From the NCBI GenBank assembly GCA_001784275.1, contig MFQB01000047.1, forward strand, positions 1 through 25,577: DNA of 25,577 bases, in the 5' to 3' direction. The notes beneath the pieces were generated by a model. The model made no database searches and was not told the origin of the DNA. It saw only the letters and a list, made by a program, of their open reading frames with translations. The position numbers and the translations under genes are program-made. The DNA comes from Candidatus Magasanikbacteria bacterium RIFCSPHIGHO2_02_FULL_47_14 (GTDB taxonomy: Bacteria; Patescibacteriota; Patescibacteriia; Magasanikbacterales; UBA922). Below, piece by piece: positions 6,840-14,544 of the stretch; positions within the stretch are counted from its first letter, which is position 1, and every line of letters begins with the position of its first letter.

Positions 6840-9800
6840 ATGTACCTCCAGTCGATCGAAATCAATGGATTTAAGTCTTTTGCAGAGAAGACCTTGTTGG
6901 AATTTCTCCCGCCCAAAGAGGGTCGGCACAGTATTACTGTAGTTATTGGACCAAATGGCAGCGGAAAAAGCAATGTGGCTGATGCCATTCGCTGGGCCAT
7001 GGGAGAGCAGAGCCTCAAGCAGCTTCGCGGCAAGAAGAGCGAGGATATTATCTTCTCCGGGTCAGTGGGAAAGGGTCAGATGAGCATGGCCGCAGTATTG
7101 ATGACTTTGGACAACAAGGACCATCGTGCAGATGTTGAGTATGACCATTTGGTGATTGGCCGCCGGTTGTATCGGTCAGGAGAGAGTGAATATGTTATCA
7201 ACGAAAATCCGGTGCGGTTGCTGGATTTACAGTTGCTTCTCGCCAAGGCCCAGTTCGGACAGGGGTCGTATGCTGTGATCGGTCAGGGCATGATTGACAA
7301 GTTGTTGCTGCAATCGAATGAAGAGCGCAAAGATTTTTTTGACGAGGCGGCCGGCATTAAAGAATTTCAAATTAAACGTCACCAGGCCGGTTTGCGGTTG
7401 GCACGAACCAAAGAACATATTGAACAAGCCGATGTTTTGTTGAATGAAATCACGCCACGATTGAAGAGTTTGTCGCGTCAGGTAAAGAAACTTGAACAAC
7501 GAAAAGAAGTGGAAGTGGTACTGAGAGAAAAACAAGATCAGTATTACTCAAGTTTGTGGCACCACCATCAGAGTACCATTGATACAGTTGAAACAGAGTT
7601 GCAACGGATTGATACGGAGTTACAACATGCACAAACTGGGTTGCAGACAACCCAGGAAGAACTCGCCACCTTGGCGCGCGGCGCCTCTCGACATGATGCT
7701 TTTAGAGAGTTGCAAGAAAAATATCAAGAGCTGGTATCGAAAAAGAACGGGTTGGAACGGGAACGCGCTGTGCTCGGAGGTCGTTTGCAAACAGAGTACA
7801 GCAAATCCGGCCAGCATCAAATTGGCTGGTTGGAGTCAAAGATTGAAAAACTGTGCGAACAACAAGCTGAACTTGCAACGACGATTACAGACTTACAACG
7901 GAAGCAAAAAGATGGCGGCGCTGTAACCGGAATAATGCGTCAGGAGATTGAGGAGTTATCTTTAGAAAAAACCGCACTCAAGGGTGAGATTGGCGCACTT
8001 GAGACGGGTTTGGTCCGGTTGCGCAGCGAACTTACTACATTCCACGTCACAGGTTTCCAGGCAGTACAGGCAGTGCTCGAGGCAAGAGAAGATATCGGTG
8101 GAATTGAGGGAGTTGTTGCTCAGTTAGGCGACGTTGAGAAAAAATACCAAGTTGCATTGGACGTGGCAGCTGGGAGCCGACTTGCTTCTATTGTGGTAGA
8201 TGATGTGGATGCAGCCAAGCGATCTGTTGAGTACTTACGAAGAGAGCGGTTTGGTGTAGCCACCTTTTTGCCGTTGACGAAGATTCGTAGTTCCGACGTT
8301 CCGGCCTATGTCCGCGATCTGACTCGTGAGAAGGGTGTGTGTGGCCTTGCATACGATCTGGTTCGTTTTGAGTCGCAATTTGCCGGCGTCTTTTCTTATG
8401 TCTTTGGCAGTACCTTGGTTGTGGAAGATTTTCCAACTGCAGAGAGGATCGGTATCGGCCGAGTGCGCATGGTGACGTTGGATGGCGACTTATTTGAAAC
8501 AACCGGAGCTGTGAAAGGCGGACACAGGCGAATGAAAGAGAATGGCCTTAGTTTTGCGAATGCGGATCCAACATATACGGTCGCGCGCGAGTCAGAAGAG
8601 TGCGAACAAAAAATTGCTGCCAAGCAGAATGCCTTGAGTGAAGTTGAAGAGGTGCTTGTTGCAAAAGAAGAGCGATGGCGACAGCTCCAGGCTGAGGTTC
8701 ACGTCGGAGAAAACAAAACAGAGTTGTTGCTCGACCAAAAACACGTTGTTGATGAAGAGCTTGCCGGTCTTGAACAAGAACTGGCGCGCGAGACTATGAG
8801 TCCGGAACAGTTTGGTGCTGTTATGAAAGATATAGCCTCACAGAAGAACTCTGTTGAAGGCGAAATTGGATCACTTGAAAAAGAGTTGAAACACGTAGAA
8901 AAAGAGATTGAACAGTTCAACGACGAAGAAGAGAAAAAGAAGCAACGTATTTTTGCATTACAAGATACCATGCAAAAACAGCAAGAAGTGGTAAACTCAC
9001 TGGTTACTCAACGGAATGAACAACAGGTCACTCGTGCAAAGCTGGAAACAAAACAAGAAGATTTACAACACGAACTGTTTCAAGAGTTGCGTGTTTCGAT
9101 TGAATCGATTATCGAACGTGGTATTGAGCCGCTGCCAGTACAGCAACTCGAGCATTTGTTGGCGGAGGTTCAAAAGTTGAAGTACACTCTCACCTTGATT
9201 GGTGGAATTGACGAAGAGGTGTTAAATGAATACGGACAAACGAAAGAACGTCACGACCAGCTTTCAGGGCAGGTGACTGATTTAAAGAAAGCGATGGAAG
9301 ATTTGGAAGAGTTGATCGAAGAACTCGATGTAGTCATGAAGAAAAAGCGTGACCGCGCCTTTAAGGAAATTAAAAAAGGATTCCAGAGATTTTTTGTGAT
9401 GTTGTTTGAGGGTGGAGAGGCAGACTTGAACGAGGTATACGAGGAAGAAAAAACTGAAGAGGAGAAGATAGAGCAGGCCGGGGCAGAGGATGCAACGCAA
9501 CAGTCTATGACAGACTTGGAAGAGGAGATTGAGAAGGCCCCTCCAAAACGCAAGAAAAAGATTTTGGCTGGAATTGATATTACTGCCTGCCCACCAGGAA
9601 AAAAGATAAAAAATATCCAGGCGTTGTCCGGTGGTGAACGTACGTTGACATCGATTGCCTTGATGTGTGCGATTTTAAAAACCAATCCGTCACCGTTTGT
9701 CGTATTGGACGAGGTTGAGGCAGCGTTGGATGAGTCCAACACCTTAAAGGTCGTGAATATTATAAAAGAACTGGCGACTCAATCTCAGTTTATTATCATT

Positions 9801-9914
9801 ACCCACAATCGCGTGACCATGCATGCTGCGGACGCGTTATATGGCGTCACTATGGGAGGAGATGGTGTGAGTAAGTTGTTGAGTGTACAGCTTGACAAGC
9901 AAGATGGGGTTTGA
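6840..9914 (+). CDS. smc: Chromosome segregation protein SMC
   Basis: A 1024-residue SMC ATPase, a little shorter than the usual 1150-1190. The N-terminal head starts with the typical INGFKSF and has Walker A GPNGSGKS at 37-44. A long coiled coil follows, then a hinge domain at about residues 405-570 (IGGIEGVVAQL to ETTGAVKGG), and a returning coiled coil. The C-terminal head has signature LSGGERT at 929-935, Walker B VVLDE with D957/E958, and the D-loop AALDESN. SMC dimers with ScpA/ScpB compact and separate the chromosome; neither scp gene is in the window. A strongly acidic stretch (about residues 860-905, many Glu/Asp) sits just before the C-terminal head. The ATG at 6840 gives the standard SMC N-terminus; there is no SD. 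The gene end overlaps the next promoter. Confidence 0.96.
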   Translation: MYLQSIEINGFKSFAEKTLLEFLPPKEGRHSITVVIGPNGSGKSNVADAIRWAMGEQSLKQLRGKKSEDIIFSGSVGKGQMSMAAVLMTLDNKDHRADVEYDHLVIGRRLYRSGESEYVINENPVRLLDLQLLLAKAQFGQGSYAVIGQGMIDKLLLQSNEERKDFFDEAAGIKEFQIKRHQAGLRLARTKEHIEQADVLLNEITPRLKSLSRQVKKLEQRKEVEVVLREKQDQYYSSLWHHHQSTIDTVETELQRIDTELQHAQTGLQTTQEELATLARGASRHDAFRELQEKYQELVSKKNGLERERAVLGGRLQTEYSKSGQHQIGWLESKIEKLCEQQAELATTITDLQRKQKDGGAVTGIMRQEIEELSLEKTALKGEIGALETGLVRLRSELTTFHVTGFQAVQAVLEAREDIGGIEGVVAQLGDVEKKYQVALDVAAGSRLASIVVDDVDAAKRSVEYLRRERFGVATFLPLTKIRSSDVPAYVRDLTREKGVCGLAYDLVRFESQFAGVFSYVFGSTLVVEDFPTAERIGIGRVRMVTLDGDLFETTGAVKGGHRRMKENGLSFANADPTYTVARESEECEQKIAAKQNALSEVEEVLVAKEERWRQLQAEVHVGENKTELLLDQKHVVDEELAGLEQELARETMSPEQFGAVMKDIASQKNSVEGEIGSLEKELKHVEKEIEQFNDEEEKKKQRIFALQDTMQKQQEVVNSLVTQRNEQQVTRAKLETKQEDLQHELFQELRVSIESIIERGIEPLPVQQLEHLLAEVQKLKYTLTLIGGIDEEVLNEYGQTKERHDQLSGQVTDLKKAMEDLEELIEELDVVMKKKRDRAFKEIKKGFQRFFVMLFEGGEADLNEVYEEEKTEEEKIEQAGAEDATQQSMTDLEEEIEKAPPKRKKKILAGIDITACPPGKKIKNIQALSGGERTLTSIALMCAILKTNPSPFVVLDEVEAALDESNTLKVVNIIKELATQSQFIIITHNRVTMHAADALYGVTMGGDGVSKLLSVQLDKQDGV

Positions 9915-9920
9915 TATAGT
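9892..9920 (+). promoter_or_regulatory. Promoter of a short RNA, overlapping the smc 3' end
   Basis: TTGACA at 9892-9897, a 17-bp spacer, and TATAGT at 9915-9920. The -35 is inside the last smc codons and the -10 begins directly after the smc stop. Confidence 0.75.
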
Positions 9921-9926
9921 ATTTTC

Positions 9927-10049
9927 ATTATGAATCGTATAGCTCTCATATTTGTTAAGAAGGCGAAGAAGACTGCATAACTGCGGGCCATCTTTGCGCT
10001 TGAGAGAAAAACAGAAGATAAAGATGTCCCGACAAGTCGGGATTTTTTT
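9927..10049 (+). ncRNA. Short RNA of about 123 nt with a 16-codon, almost leaderless ORF
   Basis: A near-consensus promoter and a perfect terminator bound this transcript. It contains ATG at 9930 and a frame of 16 codons ending at TAA 9978-9980 (MNRIALIFVKKAKKTA), which is basic with a hydrophobic start. The rest can fold: CATCTTT 9989-9995 pairs with AAAGATG 10020-10026, directly before the terminator hairpin. It could be a small regulatory RNA, a micropeptide gene, or a leader whose terminator controls read-through to the next gene. I found no SRP or 6S signature. The transcript is supported; its nature is open. Confidence 0.5.
10027..10049 (+). terminator. Intrinsic terminator of the short RNA
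   Basis: A perfect stem TCCCGAC / GTCGGGA with an AA loop, then seven T's (10043-10049). Confidence 0.88.
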
Positions 10050-10050
10050 A

Positions 10051-10079
10051 TTGACAAAAAAGGAAAAAATTGCTAACGT
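10051..10079 (+). promoter_or_regulatory. Putative promoter of GC-rich unit 2
   Basis: TTGACA at 10051-10056, a 17-bp spacer, and a weak TAACGT at 10074-10079. It begins immediately after the preceding terminator. A leader of about 113 nt, with a few short hairpins (for example GCCTAAGGC at about 10105), runs to the start codon. Confidence 0.5.
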
Positions 10080-10198
10080 AAGCCGCTATTTGTGTGTTGA
10101 CATATGCCTAAGGCAGGTGCCAGCACAGAAACAAATCGCTCTTTCATTCGCCCGGCTGGGGGCAGAAAACGAAGAGAAACCGGGGAGAAAGATATCAA

Positions 10199-11152
10199 AT
10201 GAACCCGCAGCAAAGCCTCTCCATCGGCGCGATCGGCAGCGTGGCCTGGGACGAACCCAGCCACCGTTTCAAGGGCTTCTTGCCCGAGGTCCACATGGGC
10301 CTGGGCAGCCTGGCTCTGCGGCTGCAGGAGGTCTGTGAACGGTATCGGCCGCAGGCTGACCAGAACCCGGAGCGGTCTCGGCTCACGGTGCGTGTCTTGT
10401 TCGCGCCCGACGTGCCGCTTGACCTGGTCCGCTCGGTCTCGGTGCCCTGGGGTGATTACGCCCTGCTCACCTGCGAGGCCGCGATCCCGCTGGCCCAGGG
10501 GCTCGGTGGCGTGGCCTACTTCGGCGCGAACCAGCCCGGTAGGCGCACCCCGACCGAGACGATCACCAGTGAGTGGGCGCTCCTCGATCAGGCGCGCGCA
10601 CGTCCGCGCACCGTGCACCCGCTCGAATCCGGCTTCACCGTCGAGACGCTCGACACGGACACGGTCCGTGTCAACGACGTCTGCAGGCTGGTGGAGCTGT
10701 ACCGCGCCTGCTACTCCGACTACATGATCCGCTTCACCGACGACAGCATCGGTGGCATGATCCGCGACAACGTCGTGGTGGTCATCCGCAATCCGGAGGG
10801 ACAGATCGTGGCGGTCGGCCAGGGCGAGGTCGCCCAGGTCGAGACCACGGTCGGAACCTGGCGGTTCATCGAGATCTCGGAGACGGCGACCGACCCCAAG
10901 GATCGCGGCAACGGCCTCTCCGCTCACATCCGCACCGCGCTCATCGGCGCAGTGCAGGGTGAGCGCACGCTCGTCTACGCCGAGTCCCGGGCGAACTGGG
11001 GCGCGGTCATCACGAGCAACCGCAAGGCCGGACTCACGGTCGCCGGGCGCTTGGACGCTCACGCCCGGATCAGCTCCGAATTCGCCGACGTGGCCCAGCG
11101 GGCCGAGTTCGGCAACCTCTTCGTGATGTACCTGCCGGTGACCTCCTACTGA
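10199..11152 (+). CDS. GC-rich unit 2: GNAT family N-acetyltransferase with an unassigned N-terminal half
   Basis: A 317-residue protein. The C-terminal half (about 145-312) is a GNAT fold: strand FTVETLDTD, helix VCRLVELYRACYSDYM, strands NVVVVIRNPEG and IVAVGQGE, and strand WRFIEISETATDP. The acetyl-CoA pyrophosphate loop KDRGNG is at 234-239, and the C-terminal block ANWGAVITSNRKAGL precedes a final strand. This layout resembles beta-lysine N6-acetyltransferase (AblB)-like GNATs, but the substrate is unknown. Residues 1-140 do not match a family I recognise. The start ATG has a purine-rich SD (GGGGAGAAAG from 10182). Codon use is strongly GC-ending: the row at 10441-10500 is 44/60 G+C, against 21/60 for the smc row at 8881-8940. 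It probably came from a high-GC donor. A long hairpin follows, then the amidohydrolase gene. Confidence 0.82.
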   Translation: MNPQQSLSIGAIGSVAWDEPSHRFKGFLPEVHMGLGSLALRLQEVCERYRPQADQNPERSRLTVRVLFAPDVPLDLVRSVSVPWGDYALLTCEAAIPLAQGLGGVAYFGANQPGRRTPTETITSEWALLDQARARPRTVHPLESGFTVETLDTDTVRVNDVCRLVELYRACYSDYMIRFTDDSIGGMIRDNVVVVIRNPEGQIVAVGQGEVAQVETTVGTWRFIEISETATDPKDRGNGLSAHIRTALIGAVQGERTLVYAESRANWGAVITSNRKAGLTVAGRLDAHARISSEFADVAQRAEFGNLFVMYLPVTSY

Positions 11153-11184
11153 CGGAGGGCCTCGGCGCAACCGAAGACCCCATC

Positions 11185-11227
11185 GGGCAGCGGGGACGGA
11201 CGCTTCATGCGACCGTTCCCGCTGCCC
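11185..11227 (+). terminator. Long GC-rich hairpin ending unit 2, without a U-tract
   Basis: GGGCAGCGGGGACGG and the downstream arm ACCGTTCCCGCTGCCC form a stem of about 18 bp with one or two mismatches around a TTCAT loop. No T-run follows, so termination may be partial; it may also protect the 3' end. It ends 12 bp before the next start codon. Confidence 0.55.
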
Positions 11228-11239
11228 AGACTCCTTATT

Positions 11240-12730
11240 ATGCAATCACTTTCAAAAATTTTGTTTAACGGACATTTTTATCTTGGCAATAACCAGTGGG
11301 CCGAGAATATTGGTATCAGCAAAGAGGGAAGTATTGTTTTGGATACGGCTTCTTTTTCCGGTCCGCGTATAGACATGCGCAGTCGCTACATCTACCCGGC
11401 CTTTGAAGACGCCCACAATCACCCGGCCCGTCGCAGTCGCACGCTTCAAGAAGTAGACTTACGTGGCCAGTCACTAACTTGGCCAGAGGTAAAAATAATT
11501 CTTCAAGAAAAAATTGCCCAGACTCCAGCCGGCCAGTGGGTGGTCTGCCATGGCTGGAACCAGGCTTGGGGGAGCGTGACTCAACAAGATGTGAATGAAC
11601 TCTCACACGACCACGGCATTTTTATTATTCACATCTCCTATCATGGCGCATTGGTAAATAAAAAAGGCTTGGATCTTTTGGCTGCCGCAGGTCTTCGCTG
11701 TAACACTAGGGATGGCGTGCTTCACGAAGATATCTTTGAACAAGCTGAAAACATTACTGCACCAAATACTCAAACATATATTGACCTTATTCGCCGCTAT
11801 CAAGAGCGTCTTGTTCGCAAAGGCCTGGGTGCGGTGCATGATTTGTATGTTGCCAACATGGCACAAGTGGAGGCGTATCATGAGTTGGAGCACAGCGGAA
11901 AACTTTTGCTCGACACGCCAATCTATGTCGGCACACAACTGTTGCAACAAGGTCAGCGACTCCAGCCGTTTGTTCGTCCCGCAGCACGTGCACCCATTGT
12001 TGGGCTAAAGTTATTTATTGACGGTACTATCGGCACACGCACTGCAGCGTTCCATGACTCGTACTGCGACGTTGCAAACAAGGGAATGGTGCGTCTCACA
12101 AAAGAAAGTTGCAAAGAATATATTAAAAAGGCAGCCGACCTCGGTCTGACTCATATTGCGATGCATTGCATTGGCGACGAAGGTATTGATCGTGCGGTTG
12201 ACTGGTTTCAAGAGTTTCAATCCGAATTTGGCTCAGCAATAACCACGTGGCGCTTTGAACACTTTGAGATGCCAACGCCACACGCAATTGAGGCCCTTGC
12301 CCAACACGGTGGCATTGCATCGATGCAGCCGAACTTTCTCTGGGATGCTGTACACTATCAACAAGCCGTGGGGGATCGGGTGAAAAATATAAATCCCTTT
12401 CAGTCCCTCATTCAAGCCGGCGTACCAATTATCTTTGGATCAGACGATGTTCCCACAGGCCCACTTGAGGGGTTAGCATGGACCTGTGCACAAGCCCCAT
12501 ATCCAAACCAGGCCCTCACAGTTGAACAAGCCTTTGCCTTCTATACCTCGGAGCCGGCCCGCATCGTGAAAGCCGATCATAGAGGAAGAATAGCTCCAGG
12601 ATATGACGCAAATCTGGTGGTCTTAGATACAAACATCTTCTCCGGAAACGCCGCCGATCTGACGACGGCTGAGGTTAGCCAAACCTGGATCCGCGGCGAG
12701 AAGGTCTGGGACAGCCCTTCGGCACATTGA
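11240..12730 (+). CDS. YtcJ-like metal-dependent amidohydrolase
   Basis: A 496-residue amidohydrolase-superfamily protein (TIM-barrel hydrolase). Visible metal-site elements are HxH in DAHNH (H59, H61), the likely carboxylated lysine in GLKLFIDG, H in MHCIGD, H in RFEHFE, and D in GSDD. The N- and C-terminal segments (FNGHFYLG, GRIAPGYDANLVVLD) form the small beta-sandwich typical of the family. YtcJ relatives hydrolyse N-acyl or imide-type bonds; the substrate here is not evident. The frame is open upstream into the hairpin of unit 2, but family similarity starts near the ATG at 11240. I see no promoter or SD directly before it. Expression may depend on read-through from the GNAT unit, or on a promoter displaced when unit 2 was inserted. 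Base composition is like native genes. Confidence 0.85.
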   Translation: MQSLSKILFNGHFYLGNNQWAENIGISKEGSIVLDTASFSGPRIDMRSRYIYPAFEDAHNHPARRSRTLQEVDLRGQSLTWPEVKIILQEKIAQTPAGQWVVCHGWNQAWGSVTQQDVNELSHDHGIFIIHISYHGALVNKKGLDLLAAAGLRCNTRDGVLHEDIFEQAENITAPNTQTYIDLIRRYQERLVRKGLGAVHDLYVANMAQVEAYHELEHSGKLLLDTPIYVGTQLLQQGQRLQPFVRPAARAPIVGLKLFIDGTIGTRTAAFHDSYCDVANKGMVRLTKESCKEYIKKAADLGLTHIAMHCIGDEGIDRAVDWFQEFQSEFGSAITTWRFEHFEMPTPHAIEALAQHGGIASMQPNFLWDAVHYQQAVGDRVKNINPFQSLIQAGVPIIFGSDDVPTGPLEGLAWTCAQAPYPNQALTVEQAFAFYTSEPARIVKADHRGRIAPGYDANLVVLDTNIFSGNAADLTTAEVSQTWIRGEKVWDSPSAH

Positions 12731-12755
12731 CAAACTTCTGTTTTTCGTCTATACT
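12727..12755 (+). promoter_or_regulatory. rpsP promoter
   Basis: TTGACA at 12727-12732 (overlapping the amidohydrolase stop), a 17-bp spacer, and TATACT at 12750-12755. The leader is about 40 nt, AT-rich, without SD. Confidence 0.8.
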
Positions 12756-12800
12756 TATTCCACCGTTAAGCGCTCACTTAATTGTATTTTATTTATTGTT

Positions 12801-13121
12801 ATGCTCATGATTCGACTTCAACGGATCGGCAAGTTGAAACAGCCAACCTATCGATTGGTGGTTTCAGAAAAGGCCCGAGATACACAGGCAGGCAGTCTGG
12901 AGATTTTGGGTGAGTTTAATCCGTTGCTCAAAGAAAAAGCCGTTACCTTCAAAGAAGACCGCATCAAGTACTGGATGTCCAAAGGCGCACAACCGTCTGA
13001 GACTGTTCACAACATCCTCATCGATCTCGGTATCATCTCTGGAAAGAAAAAAGGGAAGGTCAACATCTCAAAAAAACGTCAGACAAAACTTGACGCAAAA
13101 AAGAGTCAGCCGGCGGCATAA
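12801..13121 (+). CDS. rpsP: 30S ribosomal protein bS16
   Basis: A 106-residue protein, or 104 if the second ATG at 12807 is used. The conserved N-terminus is MIRLQRIGKLKQPTYRLVV, and the FNPL and DRIKYWMSKGAQPSETV segments of bS16 are present. It has a Lys-rich C-terminal tail. It is a primary-binding protein of the small subunit. Both ATGs are in frame, and MIRLQRIG is the usual family start, so 12807 is a real alternative. There is no SD. khpA follows with its own promoter, the widespread rpsP-khpA neighbourhood. Confidence 0.96.
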   Translation: MLMIRLQRIGKLKQPTYRLVVSEKARDTQAGSLEILGEFNPLLKEKAVTFKEDRIKYWMSKGAQPSETVHNILIDLGIISGKKKGKVNISKKRQTKLDAKKSQPAA

Positions 13122-13127
13122 TATTCG

Positions 13128-13156
13128 TTGACACTCATTTTTTCCGGTGTTATACT
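13128..13156 (+). promoter_or_regulatory. khpA promoter
   Basis: TTGACA at 13128-13133, a 17-bp spacer, and TATACT at 13151-13156, located 7 bp after the rpsP stop. Confidence 0.8.
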
Positions 13157-13196
13157 GATTGCCATATAGATTTATTTAGCTAAGTACTTGCACGGT

Positions 13197-13544
13197 ATGG
13201 AACAAGACCAACAGTTTCTGGAGTATGTCGTGAAAGCGATCGTCAACAATCCAGAAGACGTGAAATCGACACGCACCATTGACGAGCGCGGAGTCCTCAT
13301 CACCTTGGATGTCAATCCAACAGATATGGGTTACGTTATTGGACGTCGTGGACAGACAGCTCGCGCAGTCCGCACACTTCTCAAAGTTGTCGGCGCTAAA
13401 AATAATGCTCGCGTGAACTTGAAGATTAATGAACCGGAGGGTAGTACTCATGTACCGGCGATGAGAATGGGAAGCACCATGAGTCAGCAGACAAGCGCCC
13501 CTGAAGATATCGACACAAGCGCAGTAGACAACCTCGTGATCTAA
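13197..13544 (+). CDS. khpA: KhpA-type KH-domain RNA-binding protein
   Basis: A 115-residue protein (earlier in-frame TTG at 13188 rejected in favour of the ATG). The single KH domain has the RNA-binding GxxG loop at 49-52 (GRRG, within GYVIGRRGQTAR), followed by helix AVRTLLKVV. KhpA proteins bind RNA, often with KhpB/Jag, and affect cell division and post-transcriptional control in Firmicutes. The location directly after rpsP is typical. The C-terminal 40 residues (after LKINEPEG) are a Ser/Thr/Asp-rich extension beyond the usual length of about 75-80 residues. No SD is present. A terminator follows closely. Confidence 0.92.
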   Translation: MEQDQQFLEYVVKAIVNNPEDVKSTRTIDERGVLITLDVNPTDMGYVIGRRGQTARAVRTLLKVVGAKNNARVNLKINEPEGSTHVPAMRMGSTMSQQTSAPEDIDTSAVDNLVI

Positions 13545-13555
13545 ATAGAAATTCC

Positions 13556-13587
13556 AAAAATATCCCCCCGAAAGGGGATATTTTTAT
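13556..13587 (+). terminator. Intrinsic terminator after khpA
   Basis: AAAATATCCCC pairs with GGGGATATTTTT around a short CCGAAA loop; the T-run ends at 13585. It touches the next -35 element. Confidence 0.88.
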
Positions 13588-13615
13588 TGACGCACATAGT
13601 AATTTTTTGTATGCT
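13587..13615 (+). promoter_or_regulatory. Upstream promoter of the tRNA genes (P1)
   Basis: TTGACG at 13587-13592, a 17-bp spacer, and TATGCT at 13610-13615. It would start transcription about 45 nt before tRNA-Val. Confidence 0.55.
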
Positions 13616-13625
13616 GGGGGTGCTC

Positions 13626-13654
13626 TTGTCTTTTCTGAAAAAATAGAGTATAGT
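13626..13654 (+). promoter_or_regulatory. Proximal promoter of the tRNA genes (P2)
   Basis: TTGTCT at 13626-13631, a 17-bp spacer, and TATAGT at 13649-13654, with a start near 13661, a few nt before the tRNA. A GC-rich discriminator (GGTGCG) follows the -10, as in stable-RNA promoters. Confidence 0.65.
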
Positions 13655-13667
13655 GGTGCGACGTTAA

Positions 13668-13741
13668 GGGTTCGTAGCTCAGTTGGTTAGAGCGCGTCGT
13701 TGACATCGACGAGGTCAGAAGTTCGAATCTTCTCGGACCCA
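13668..13741 (+). tRNA. tRNA-Val (anticodon GAC)
   Basis: A 74-nt cloverleaf. The acceptor GGGTTCG/CGGACCC has one G-U pair. The D-arm is GCTCAGTTGGTTAGAGC, the anticodon stem is CGTCG/CGACG, and the loop TTGACAT gives GAC at 13702-13704. The T-arm loop is TTCGAAT and the discriminator is A. CCA is not encoded, so a CCA-adding enzyme is needed. A small hairpin (CCCGAC/GTCGGG) lies in the spacer to the next tRNA. Confidence 0.97.
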
Positions 13742-13772
13742 CGATCCCGACTCAGTCGGGAAGTACAAAAAT

Positions 13773-13846
13773 GGGCGCGTAGCTCAGATGGCTAGAGCGC
13801 GTCACTGATAATGACGAGGTCGATGGTTCGATTCCATCCGCGCCCA
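13773..13846 (+). tRNA. tRNA-Ile (anticodon GAT)
   Basis: A 74-nt cloverleaf with acceptor GGGCGCG/CGCGCCC, anticodon stem CGTCA/TGACG, and loop CTGATAA giving GAT at 13807-13809. The T-loop is TTCGATT and the discriminator is A. CCA is not encoded. It is probably co-transcribed with tRNA-Val. Confidence 0.97.
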
Positions 13847-13859
13847 CTCGTGGTTGAGT

Positions 13860-13889
13860 AAAAAAATGGCCTATTTAAGCCATTTTTTT
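13860..13889 (+). terminator. Intrinsic terminator after the tRNA genes
   Basis: AAAAAAATGGC pairs with GCCATTTTTTT around CTATTTAA. The A-run/T-run symmetry could allow action in both directions. Confidence 0.85.
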
Positions 13890-13906
13890 ATTTGTCCTAC
13901 ACACTA

Positions 13907-13935
13907 TTGACAAAAGTTATTATTTGGTGTATATT
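13907..13935 (+). promoter_or_regulatory. Promoter of GC-rich unit 3
   Basis: TTGACA at 13907-13912, a 17-bp spacer, and TATATT at 13930-13935: near-consensus and of native AT-rich type. A leader of about 120 nt follows, with a TGTTCT/AGAACA hairpin (13940-13960) at its start and a gradual shift to GC-rich sequence. Confidence 0.78.
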
Positions 13936-14063
13936 TTCCTGTTCTCTTTTTGCCAGAACAGTAGGTATCTCCTTGGTCTTATATTGTATAAGCCTAAAGA
14001 GACGCCTGTCGGGTGATGGGCGATATAGAGGTAGGTAGCTCTTAGAAGAGTGGGAGAAGGAAG

Positions 14064-14483
14064 TTGAAGATCAAGTTGGAGTCGGCCGATCTCGAGGCCA
14101 CTAGGTGGCGAGCCAAAATCGAAGCAGCAGCCAAGGCCGAGCGCACGGAAGTCGACGTGTCGCAAACCGCCCGTGACCGGTACGTCGCAACTCTCCTGGG
14201 CGCTGAGATCACGGTGGAAGTTGACACCCTGGGCGCTCTGCTTCATGGGCTCGACCTGCTCGAGCTCATCACGTTCTGCTGGGACTACAAGATCTCGCTC
14301 ATCGTGACAGGCAAGATCGACCTCTTCCGAGATGGCGTGATCGCCCTGCTCCAGCGCGAAAAGGCCATGCTGCCGGCCACGGCCACGGGCCTGTTCGGGG
14401 CCCTCTTCAGTGAGTGCCGGCCGGGCAGCGGACCCCCGATCCTCTATCTCAACGCCTTCAAGCCCCCCAAGGCGCCCACCTGA
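14064..14483 (+). CDS. GC-rich unit 3: hypothetical protein of 139 residues
   Basis: I do not recognise this protein. The start is a TTG at 14064 with a purine-rich SD (GGGAGAAGG, 14052-14060) close upstream; no in-frame ATG gives a better start. Codon use is strongly GC-ending. Residues 1-40 are charged and helical with many Ala/Glu/Arg. Residues 40-90 alternate hydrophobic strands and helices (VATLLGAEITVEV, ALLHGLDLLELITF, YKISLIVTGKIDLF). The tail from about 110 is Gly/Pro-rich (LFSECRPGSGPPILYL). No signal peptide or clear membrane segment. The gene stands alone, with a strong promoter 5' and a GC-rich terminator 3', between the tRNA genes and a convergent methyltransferase gene. Function is unknown; a foreign or special-class gene is likely. 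Confidence 0.7.
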   Translation: MKIKLESADLEATRWRAKIEAAAKAERTEVDVSQTARDRYVATLLGAEITVEVDTLGALLHGLDLLELITFCWDYKISLIVTGKIDLFRDGVIALLQREKAMLPATATGLFGALFSECRPGSGPPILYLNAFKPPKAPT

Positions 14484-14544
14484 TCACTCCCTTTGCGTCT
14501 GTTCCTCTGGCCCTTTTTGCTTTTGCGAATGTGGGCCGATTCAA

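Noticed and set aside
11185..11227. Integron attC-like site at the long hairpin
   Set aside because: The hairpin lacks the core GTTRRRY-type ends, no integrase is nearby, and the other two GC-rich units end in ordinary terminators.
10073..11245. A 390-codon open frame on the minus strand across GC-rich unit 2
   Set aside because: It is antisense to the GNAT gene, has Arg/Asp/His-rich low-information sequence typical of a shadow frame in GC-rich DNA, and lacks a promoter and SD; the plus frame has GNAT motifs.
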